Shown here piece by piece: positions 1-5,222 of a stretch of DNA of 5,248 nucleotides (position 1 is its first letter; the number at the start of each line of letters is the position of its first letter). The position numbers were made by a program, and so were the translations under genes. Source of the stretch: Clostridia bacterium (lineage in GTDB: Bacteria > Bacillota > Clostridia > Oscillospirales > Acutalibacteraceae). The DNA lies in NCBI GenBank assembly GCA_900766945.1, contig CAAFXD010000178.1, positions 1 to 5,248 of the forward strand. Reading direction: 5' to 3'. The notes under the pieces are model-generated. The model saw only the letters and a list, made by a program, of their open reading frames with translations. It did not search any database and had not been told where the DNA came from.

Positions 1-25
1 TATCCGCAGATGCTGCGCACACAGC

Positions 26-51
26 AAAACGCACCGTGCGCGGTGCGTTTT
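26..51 (-). terminator. Intrinsic terminator after the phosphodiesterase gene
   Basis: A perfect 10-bp inverted repeat (26-35 paired with 42-51, core AACGCACC/GGTGCGTT) encloses a 6-base loop, GTGCGC. Read on the minus strand, it lies 8 bases past the stop codon of the phosphodiesterase gene and ends in four T. On the plus strand the run is five T (48-52), so it could also stop transcription arriving from the left and act in both directions. The 25 bases before it show no recognisable gene. Confidence 0.8.
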
Positions 52-59
52 TGTTCGTG

Positions 60-953
60 TTATTCGGAGATTTCTTTGTTGGATGCGATAAAGGTCATGC
101 GGTCATACGGCTTTTGTGTGCCGTGCCTACGCGCGTGCCCGCCGTGGTCGGAGGTTATGAGTATCAACCAATCTTCTTCTGCATAGGTCGGGCGGGCTTT
201 GACGGCTTCGAGCAAACGAAACGCAAGATTGTCCAATCGGCAAATGCCTGCGGCATAGCGCGGATTTTCATTGGAAAAGCCTGTGCTGTGCCCGTTGTAG
301 TCGGGCGCTTCGAAAATGCCGAAAATGCAATCTGTACCCGCTTCGATTTCCCGTAAAAACCCCTGCAAAAGGGTACGGTCATCCTCAAATTTTTCGAATG
401 TAAGCGGTAAGTTTTCCGTCTTTGCGATTTCCATTTCGTCTTTATAGGTAACAGTAAAATGGTCGGGCCATTCTGCCAAAAATGCGGTGGATTTGCCGTT
501 TTCTGCGAGGGTGCGCAACACTGTCGGGCAGTCACGGCGCAAGGGTTTTTGCTGTTTCACACCGTTTTCATCACCCCAAACGCCCGTCAAAATTGCCGAC
601 CAGCCTTGTGCGGTAGAGGTTTCCTGCGGATTAGAAGGCACGCCGCCTGCAAAACTCAAATACAGCCCGCCCTCTGCTTTCAGCGCATTAACGGCGCTGT
701 ATGCCGAACAAAACAGATTGCCCGTAACCGCCGCGTCCTCGCTTTCGCAAAGCAAATGCATACTGTCCGCCCGCGCGCCGTCAAAGCCGATAAGCAACGC
801 TTTTTTGACCTTTTCGGTACTTTCCGCAAAATGTTTTTGCACGGTTTTTGCAACTACCGTTTGCGGAATCGCAGAATCCGTGGTATTATAAAATACACCG
901 CGCGTATTTAATTGATTAAAGTAATTTCGCGCGGTGCGCTTTTTAAAAAACAT
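60..953 (-). CDS. Cytoplasmic alkaline-phosphatase-superfamily phosphodiesterase/phosphatase
   Basis: This is a 297-residue enzyme of the type I phosphodiesterase/nucleotide pyrophosphatase branch of the alkaline phosphatase superfamily, which hydrolyses phosphate mono- or diesters with two metal ions. The expected motifs appear in order: GFDGAR with metal ligand Asp58; a nucleophile segment STAQGWSAILTGV, where Thr114 is the probable nucleophile; PDYNGH with Asp218 and His222; and SDHGG with Asp269 and His270, followed by His277 in RRHGT. The protein ends soon after, so it is a compact single-domain form. There is no signal peptide or membrane helix, so it should act in the cytoplasm. The start at 953 is chosen because GAAAGG lies just upstream (minus strand) and a good promoter lies at 987-1015. 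An in-frame Met at 998 would fall upstream of the predicted transcript start. It is divergent from an organophosphate-type permease, which probably supplies its substrate. The exact substrate cannot be read from the sequence. Confidence 0.9.
   Translation of the reverse strand: MFFKKRTARNYFNQLNTRGVFYNTTDSAIPQTVVAKTVQKHFAESTEKVKKALLIGFDGARADSMHLLCESEDAAVTGNLFCSAYSAVNALKAEGGLYLSFAGGVPSNPQETSTAQGWSAILTGVWGDENGVKQQKPLRRDCPTVLRTLAENGKSTAFLAEWPDHFTVTYKDEMEIAKTENLPLTFEKFEDDRTLLQGFLREIEAGTDCIFGIFEAPDYNGHSTGFSNENPRYAAGICRLDNLAFRLLEAVKARPTYAEEDWLILITSDHGGHARRHGTQKPYDRMTFIASNKEISE
861..889 (+). promoter_or_regulatory. Candidate promoter for the OPA-type permease
   Basis: There is a -35 candidate TTGCGG (861-866), a 17-base spacer, and a -10 element TATTAT (884-889) preceded by TGG, which forms an extended -10. 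Transcription would begin near 896, about 94 bases before the permease start codon. The whole element lies within the beginning of the opposing phosphodiesterase gene, because the 36-base gap between the genes has no room for it. The -35 is a weak match and the extended -10 is good. No competing promoter closer to the permease was found. Confidence 0.5.
896..944. repeat. GC-rich inverted repeat with T-tract in the permease leader
   Basis: The arms CACCGCGCG (896-904) and CGCGCGGTG (928-936) are perfect 9-base reverse complements, separated by 23 AT-rich bases. Three bases later comes a run of five T (940-944). In the predicted permease transcript this hairpin would begin at the 5' end and resemble an attenuator or terminator. 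As DNA it could instead be an operator just downstream of the promoter. On the minus strand the same bases encode codons 7-19 of the phosphodiesterase, so chance from its codons is also possible. Confidence 0.5.
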
Positions 954-989
954 AGGTAAAAATCCTTTCACAAAGAGGTTTTTTTCATT
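954..989. promoter_or_regulatory. 36-base intergenic gap with two back-to-back ribosome binding sites
   Basis: The gap between the two divergent start codons holds a minus-strand GAAAGGATT (complement of 961-969) for the phosphodiesterase, with about 8-9 bases between the purine run and ATG. It also holds a plus-strand AAAGAGG (972-978) for the permease, 11 bases before ATG. The two sites are almost mirror images (CCTTT, three bases, AAAGAGG), so each transcript carries a near-complement of its own Shine-Dalgarno and could fold weakly over it. Confidence 0.75.
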
Positions 990-1015
990 ATGACACAAAA
1001 GAATTACGGTTACAA
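987..1015 (-). promoter_or_regulatory. Candidate promoter for the phosphodiesterase gene
   Basis: Reading the minus strand, TTGTAA (1015-1010) is followed by exactly 17 bases and then CATAAT (992-987), preceded by TGT as an extended -10. Transcription should start near 980, giving a leader of about 27 bases with the ribosome binding site in it. The -10 covers the permease ATG at 990-992, so polymerase binding here would compete with transcription of the permease. This also argues against the upstream Met at 998 as the phosphodiesterase start. Confidence 0.6.
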
Positions 1016-2237
1016 GTCCAAAAACGCTTTTTTTACCTTTTTGATTTGTTGGGTGGGCTATTTTTCCACCTATGTCTGCCGCTTAAATTATTCCGCGGTC
1101 ATTCCGGAATTGCAGGCGGGAAATGTGTTTTCGGAAACACGCATTGCGGCGGTTTCCTCGGTTTTTTTCATCTGCTACGGCATCGGGCAGTTTGTAAGCG
1201 GACTTGTCGGCGAACACTTTGATACACGCAAAATGGTCTTTTGGGGATTGTTTATTTCTGCACTTTGCAATATCGGGATTTTCTGTGTGCACACCTATGC
1301 GATACTGCTTATCCTGTGGGCGCTCAACGGCGCGGTACAATCTATGGTTTGGTCGCCGATTTTGAAAATCGGCTCGTTGAATTTTGACGCGCCTACCCGC
1401 ACAAAATTCGGGATTGATATGTCCACGACCGTTCCCATCGGTACACTGCTCAGTTACCTAATCAGCCTGTTGACACTTGCATTTTTGGCGTGGCACTATG
1501 TCTTTTTGACCTGCGGGTTGTTTGAATTGGCGGTCGCCGTGCTTTGGGGCGTTTCCACCAAGGGAAAATTTCAATCCAAATCCCCCAAAACGGTGTCCGA
1601 AAATGCCGTGCCGCCCAGCCCTGTGCGGCAAATTACAAAACTCACCTTGCAAAGCGGCGTTTTGCTGTTGATGATTCCGATTGCGATACAAGGTACATTA
1701 AAGGACAGCGTTACCCAATGGGTACCCTCGTTTTTTGCGGGCACCTTCGGCTCGGGTACTTCGTTTTCTTTGCTGTTGACGATGCTTTTGCCGATTGTCA
1801 ATGTCACGGGCGCCTATCTTGCCAAAGCGCTCAATCGGCGGTTGCAAAATGAAATCACCACCTCGACGGTGTTTTTCGGGATTTCGATGGTCTTTTTGCT
1901 GGTCCTGCGGCTATGCGGCACCAAAAGCATGGTGCTGTCGCTCATTTCCATGGCGGCGGTTACCAACTGTATGTTTGCGGTCAATGTGATGCTCATTACC
2001 TTAGTACCGCTCCGTTTTTCCAAAACCGGGCGCGTGAGCACCATCGGCGGGCTGTTAAACGCGGTGGCGTATATCGGTTGCGGCGCGTTAAACCTGTTGG
2101 CGGGTAAGCTGTTGGAAACGAACAGCGGTTGGAATGCGCTGTTTTTATTGTGGATTGTGTTGGCGCTGACGGCGGTTTTGGTCTCGGTGCTTTGCATCCC
2201 GCTGTGGCGAAAATTCTGCCGTTTTGGAACAAATTAA
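990..2237 (+). CDS. MFS permease, organophosphate:phosphate antiporter (OPA) type
   Basis: This 415-residue polytopic membrane protein has the usual length and layout of a 12-helix major facilitator: two helix bundles joined by a hydrophilic cytoplasmic loop at about 190-215. Several points place it near GlpT, UhpT and UhpC. TYVCRLNYS puts Arg31 at the position of GlpT Arg45, and NGAVQSMVWSP (113-123) resembles the NGxxQxMxWPP segment of that family. In helix 7, LKDSVTQWVP puts Lys238 six residues before the conserved Trp, the position of GlpT Arg269. Both basic residues bind substrate phosphate in GlpT, so a phosphorylated solute is likely. The loop between helices 2 and 3 (GLVGEHFDTRK) is a divergent MFS motif A. 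AAAGAGG lies 11 bases before ATG. The gene is divergent from a cytoplasmic phosphodiesterase, and its stop codon overlaps that of the small gene that follows on the other strand. The actual substrate is unknown, and a sensor role like UhpC cannot be excluded. Confidence 0.88.
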   Translation: MTQKNYGYKSKNAFFTFLICWVGYFSTYVCRLNYSAVIPELQAGNVFSETRIAAVSSVFFICYGIGQFVSGLVGEHFDTRKMVFWGLFISALCNIGIFCVHTYAILLILWALNGAVQSMVWSPILKIGSLNFDAPTRTKFGIDMSTTVPIGTLLSYLISLLTLAFLAWHYVFLTCGLFELAVAVLWGVSTKGKFQSKSPKTVSENAVPPSPVRQITKLTLQSGVLLLMIPIAIQGTLKDSVTQWVPSFFAGTFGSGTSFSLLLTMLLPIVNVTGAYLAKALNRRLQNEITTSTVFFGISMVFLLVLRLCGTKSMVLSLISMAAVTNCMFAVNVMLITLVPLRFSKTGRVSTIGGLLNAVAYIGCGALNLLAGKLLETNSGWNALFLLWIVLALTAVLVSVLCIPLWRKFCRFGTN

Positions 2238-2590
2238 ACAAATACGGGCGCATTCGCGGGCACCGCTTTCCCCGCCGCGCTTTCAAATTCGGCTGTGACG
2301 ACAATGTCCCTGTGCACACGGCTGATTTTTAAGGCTTGCAAATGCACGGACTTTGTGCAATCCTCGCCGTTGACGGTAATGCTTTTGAGCACGGACGGCG
2401 TCGGCGCGTTGCTCGGCACAATCCGAATGTTTACACTCTCGCACAGATGCACGCGCTGTTTTTCGGCATAGAGCGCCCCCTCCCCCGTGGTTTGCAGGGT
2501 AATTTCAAAGGTGATGCACGCATACAGCACACCCAAAATACAAAGCACCGCTGTCAAAACAACAGCGGTTGTTTTTTTGCATCTTTTCAA
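2234..2590 (-). CDS. Small exported or membrane-anchored protein of unknown function
   Basis: This is a 118-residue protein that I cannot assign to a named family. The N-terminus has basic residues (KRCKK) followed by a hydrophobic stretch at about 7-29, which is a signal peptide or membrane anchor. Cys25 in VLYAC is a possible but poor lipobox because Tyr is at -2. The remainder is hydrophilic and beta-like. The segment SITVNGEDCTKSV, then LKISRV, then DIVVTAEFE resembles one copy of the short beta modules (InlB B-repeat-like) found in Gram-positive surface proteins. The start is a TTG, chosen because GGGGGAG lies 5 bases upstream and there is no ATG in frame nearby. An ATG (2582-2580) lies in another frame just before a run of seven A, and a one-base error there would bring it into frame as an alternative start. 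The stop codon interlocks with that of the permease. The long open frame further upstream is only antisense to the ABC gene. Confidence 0.7.
   Translation of the reverse strand: MKRCKKTTAVVLTAVLCILGVLYACITFEITLQTTGEGALYAEKQRVHLCESVNIRIVPSNAPTPSVLKSITVNGEDCTKSVHLQALKISRVHRDIVVTAEFESAAGKAVPANAPVFV
2547..2578 (+). terminator. Strong rho-independent terminator for the permease transcript
   Basis: ACCGCTGT (2547-2554) pairs perfectly with ACAGCGGT (2562-2569) around a 7-base loop, followed by TG and seven T (2572-2578). It is the only good plus-strand terminator seen after the permease stop, about 310 bases away, and it ends just before the ABC operon promoter. It lies inside the first codons of the small minus-strand gene, so the permease mRNA should be antisense to nearly all of that gene. 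Confidence 0.75.
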
Positions 2591-2595
2591 AGCAA

Positions 2596-2605
2596 CTCCC
2601 CCTTT
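2596..2605 (-). promoter_or_regulatory. Ribosome binding site that fixes the TTG start
   Basis: On the minus strand AAAGGGGGAG lies 5 bases before the TTG codon at 2590-2588. It is the strongest purine run upstream of this open frame and the main reason for choosing a TTG start. The out-of-frame ATG nearby would be 13 bases away, which is too far. Confidence 0.65.
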
Positions 2606-2618
2606 GTTTTTACACGGT

Positions 2619-2634
2619 TGTATTGAAAAATACA
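2619..2634. repeat. Perfect dyad over the -35 of the ABC operon, possible operator
   Basis: TGTATT (2619-2624) and AATACA (2629-2634) are perfect 6-base inverted repeats with the spacer GAAA. The dyad covers the -35 hexamer of the ABC promoter (2623-2628). A 16-base symmetric site at that place is what a dimeric repressor of an efflux operon would use, but no regulator gene is in view, and an AT-rich dyad of this size could arise by chance. Confidence 0.4.
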
Positions 2635-2650
2635 GAAAAAATGGTATACT
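2623..2650 (+). promoter_or_regulatory. Promoter of the ABC exporter operon
   Basis: TTGAAA (2623-2628) matches the -35 consensus at five of six bases, and TATACT (2645-2650) matches the -10 at five of six. The spacer is 16 bases, and TGG directly before the -10 makes it an extended type. Transcription would start near 2657 and give a leader of about 27 bases with GGTGGAG 8 bases before ATG. It is the best promoter in the window. Confidence 0.75.
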
Positions 2651-2654
2651 ATAC
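2644..2654. promoter_or_regulatory. Palindromic -10 region, possible bidirectional promoter
   Basis: GTATA, C, TATAC is a perfect 11-base palindrome around a central C. It supplies TATACT on the plus strand and TATAGT (2653-2648) on the minus strand, each five of six to the -10 consensus. The minus version could drive the small TTG-start gene from about 2641, but I found no good minus-strand -35 (CTCCAC or TCTCCA at the right distance), so the minus activity is a weak call. Confidence 0.35.
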
Positions 2655-2683
2655 AAAACGCTTTTATCGGTGGAGAATTTCAG

Positions 2684-4405
2684 ATGAAAAAGTACTTTCA
2701 AAAATATAAACTGCAATTCATTATGGGGCCTGCATTTAAGCTGGCAGAGGCGATTTTGGAGCTGTTTGTGCCCATTGTAATGTCCAAAATTATTGATGTC
2801 GGTGTGAAAAACGGCGACACCGCGTATATTCTCAAAATGGGGGCGCTGATGTTCGCACTCGGCGCGGTGGGGCTGATGTTTGCGATTATCTGCCAATATT
2901 CGGCGGCGGTTGCACAGCAAGGCGTCGGCACGGATTTGCGCCGCGATGTATTCGCAAAAATCCACGCGCTTTCCGCCGCGGACCGCGCAAAATTTTCCAA
3001 TGCTACGCTCGTCACACGCTTAACCAACGATATTAACCAAATCCAATCGGGCGTGGCAATGCTCATTCGCTTGATGTTCCGTTCTCCGTTTTTGATTGCG
3101 GGGTCGCTTATTATGGCAATGGCGCTGGACCTTAGAATGTCGGTCATCTTTTTGATTGCGGGTGCGCTTGTCAGCATCATTATGTATATCGTTTTAAGCC
3201 GTTCTTTGCCGATTTACAAAAAAATCCAGAACAAGTTAGATGTGCTCGCGCGCGTGGTCAACGAAAATCTTTCCGGCGTGCGCGTCATTCGCGCATTTCA
3301 AAAGACCGAGGCGGAACGCAAACGGTTTTCGGACGAAAACGACGAATTTACGCGCATACAGGTGCGCGTAGGGCGTTTGAATGCGTTTTTAAATCCCCTC
3401 ACCTTTGCCGTGATGAACTTAGGCATTGTCGCGGTTTTGTATTTCGGCGGCAAAAATGTGTATGTCGGCAATCTTACGCAAGGTGAAGTGATTGCCTTTA
3501 CCAATTATATGACGCAAATTCTGCTATCTATTATCGTTTTTGCCAATGTCATTGTGATTTTTACCAAGGCAGCAGCAAGTATGGACCGTGTGAAAGCGGT
3601 TTTGGAAACCGAGCCGACCATGCACGAGGGCAAAACGGAAACCGTAAATACCGAAGAAGAAACCGCCGTATGCTTTGATAAGGTCGATTTCTCGTTTAAT
3701 ATTGCCGAGGAAAAGGTGTTAAGTGAGATATCGTTTACCATTGCGCGTGGGCAGACCGTCGGCATTATCGGCGGCACGGGCGCGGGCAAATCGGCACTTA
3801 TCAACCTGATTTGGCGGCTGTATGACGCGGACAGCGGCACGGTTTCGGTGTTCGGCAAGGATGTAAAAGACTACACCTACCACGCCCTTCGTAATACCGT
3901 GCATATTGTGCCGCAGGGCGGCGCACTGTTTAAAGGTACGGTGCGCGACAATTTGCTGTGCGGCAAAACCGATGTAACGAACGAAGAAATTGCCGATGCC
4001 CTGCGCGTTTCGCAAGCGTCGGAATTCGTGCGGCAACTGCCCGAGGGCTTGGATGCCCCCGTGGAGGAGGGCGGCAAGAATTTTTCGGGTGGGCAACGCC
4101 AGCGCTTGACGATTGCAAGAGCGCTTGTGGGCAATCCTGAAATTCTGATTTTTGACGATGCGTCGAGCGCACTTGACTTTGCCACGGACTTAAAACTGCG
4201 GCGCGCATTGCAGGAAGCCTATAAAGACAAAACCGTGATTTGGGTTTCACAGCGCGTGAGCAGTGTAAAATCGGCGGACAAAATTCTGCTGTTGGACGAC
4301 GGCGTTATGTGCGGCATGGGTACGCATGAGGAATTATACCGTGATAACGAGTTGTACCGCGAAATCTGCCGCTCGCAATCCCGAGAAAGCGAGGTGGGCG
4401 CATAA
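2684..4405 (+). CDS. ABC exporter half-transporter, degenerate-site subunit of a heterodimer
   Basis: This 573-residue protein has the normal length for a fused exporter half. The membrane domain occupies about 1-300 with six hydrophobic segments, and the nucleotide-binding domain about 325-573. The NBD shows Walker A GGTGAGKS (363-370), Q-loop Gln411, signature FSGGQ (467-471), Walker B ILIFDD (487-492) and D-loop SALD (495-498). Two catalytic residues differ from active ATPases: Asp492 replaces the catalytic Glu, and Gln523 in VSQRVSSV replaces the H-loop His. The same pattern is known in the degenerate-site partner of heterodimeric exporters such as TM287/288, BmrCD and LmrCD. Its FSGGQ remains intact and should complete the active site formed with the Walker motifs of the partner. 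GGTGGAG lies 8 bases before ATG. The stop codon overlaps the start of the next half-transporter by one base (TAATG), so the two are translated together. The cargo is unknown; drugs, lipids or peptides are all possible. Confidence 0.93.
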   Translation: MKKYFQKYKLQFIMGPAFKLAEAILELFVPIVMSKIIDVGVKNGDTAYILKMGALMFALGAVGLMFAIICQYSAAVAQQGVGTDLRRDVFAKIHALSAADRAKFSNATLVTRLTNDINQIQSGVAMLIRLMFRSPFLIAGSLIMAMALDLRMSVIFLIAGALVSIIMYIVLSRSLPIYKKIQNKLDVLARVVNENLSGVRVIRAFQKTEAERKRFSDENDEFTRIQVRVGRLNAFLNPLTFAVMNLGIVAVLYFGGKNVYVGNLTQGEVIAFTNYMTQILLSIIVFANVIVIFTKAAASMDRVKAVLETEPTMHEGKTETVNTEEETAVCFDKVDFSFNIAEEKVLSEISFTIARGQTVGIIGGTGAGKSALINLIWRLYDADSGTVSVFGKDVKDYTYHALRNTVHIVPQGGALFKGTVRDNLLCGKTDVTNEEIADALRVSQASEFVRQLPEGLDAPVEEGGKNFSGGQRQRLTIARALVGNPEILIFDDASSALDFATDLKLRRALQEAYKDKTVIWVSQRVSSVKSADKILLLDDGVMCGMGTHEELYRDNELYREICRSQSRESEVGA

Positions 4406-5222
4406 TGCAGACCTTAAAGCGTTTACTTTCGTATATTCGCCCGTTTAAAAAGAACTTGGTTGCCGCGGTTGTTTCGGCTTTTGCGGGCATTGTGCTTTCC
4501 CTTTTGGTGCCCGTATTCATCGGGCTTGCGGTAGACACCATGGTCACGGCGGGCGCGGTGGATTTTCCGCAGCTTTATAAAATCGGCGGCGCACTCGCGG
4601 GCATTGTTTTACTGTCGGCGCTGTTTCAATGGATTATGACCTACCACAGCAACAAGCTCTCGTATTACACGGTGGAAAAACTGCGTAACGATGTGTTTGA
4701 AAAACTCGGGCGCGTGCCGCTTTCTTACATTGACCGCAACGCGCACGGGGATATTTTAAGCACCGCCGTCACGGACATTGACATCGTGGGCACGGGGCTG
4801 TTACAGGGCTTTACACAGGTATTTTCGGGTGTGGTCACCATTCTCGGCACGCTGGTATTTATGTTCGTGTTAAATCCGTGGATTGCGCTGGTTGTGGTGG
4901 TGCTGACGCCGCTATCGTTCTTTGTATCGTCCTTTATTGCACGCCACACGCACGACAAATACCGCGAACAAGCGAAACTGCGCGGCAAACTCACGGGCTT
5001 TGCCTCGGAAATGATTGAAAACGAAACGGTTGTCAAATCGTTTGCGATGGAAGACAGCAACGCCGAAAAATTCCAAAAAATGAACACGGATATGCAAAAA
5101 GTGGGCGTCATCGCGCATTTTTATTCGGCGCTTTCCAATCCCTGCACGCGCTTTGTCAACGCAACAGTGTATGCGGGTGTGGCAACCGTCGGCGCACTCC
5201 TTTGCGTGCGCGGCAGTCTTTC
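4405..5222 (+). CDS. ABC exporter half-transporter, second subunit (3' truncated by contig end)
   Basis: Only the first 272 genomic codons are present. They cover the N-terminal cytoplasmic helix and about five of the six membrane helices (hydrophobic stretches near 18-42, 58-80, 133-155, 157-178 and 240-268). The intracellular-loop sequence DRNAHGDILSTAVTDID (110-126) is typical of type IV ABC exporters (ABC_membrane domain). Nothing of the nucleotide-binding domain is in the window. GAGG (4391-4394) lies 10 bases before ATG, and the start overlaps the stop of the preceding subunit as TAATG. The reading frame continues to a TAG at 5242-5244, but that stop and the last residues (DRKSVV) come from adapter sequence, so this is a cut gene and not a short protein. 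As the partner of a degenerate-site subunit, its missing NBD should carry the catalytic Glu and the H-loop His. Confidence 0.92.

Noticed and set aside
36..911. Several plus-strand open frames of 106-150 codons opposite the phosphodiesterase gene
   Set aside because: They lie antisense to a gene with clear catalytic motifs, have Cys/Arg-rich compositions without recognisable domains, and lack convincing ribosome binding sites.
954..998. Upstream in-frame Met for the phosphodiesterase (start at 998)
   Set aside because: No good ribosome binding site precedes it. It would overlap the permease start and lie upstream of the predicted transcript start near 980, whereas the Met at 953 has GAAAGG at good spacing.
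2121..2146. Terminator-like hairpin AACAGCG/CGCTGTT followed by T-rich bases near the end of the permease gene
   Set aside because: It is inside the coding region about 90 bases before the stop, the loop is 9 bases and the T-run is short. Translating ribosomes would mask it and the hairpin at 2547-2578 is much better.
2336..2626. Plus-strand open frame of 96 codons between the permease and the ABC operon
   Set aside because: It is opposite the small exported protein, has no good start signal, and its strand carries the terminator hairpin and T-run within the frame.
2591..2965. Long N-terminal extension of the small minus-strand gene up to a Met at 2965
   Set aside because: This stretch is antisense to the ABC gene and its promoter, has no ribosome binding site at the Met, and the signal-like hydrophobic segment would end up internal. 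The TTG at 2590 with GGGGGAG fits better.
3505..5118. Minus-strand open frames of 68-128 codons opposite the two ABC genes
   Set aside because: They are shadows of highly conserved ABC exporter coding sequence, without ribosome binding sites or recognisable domains.
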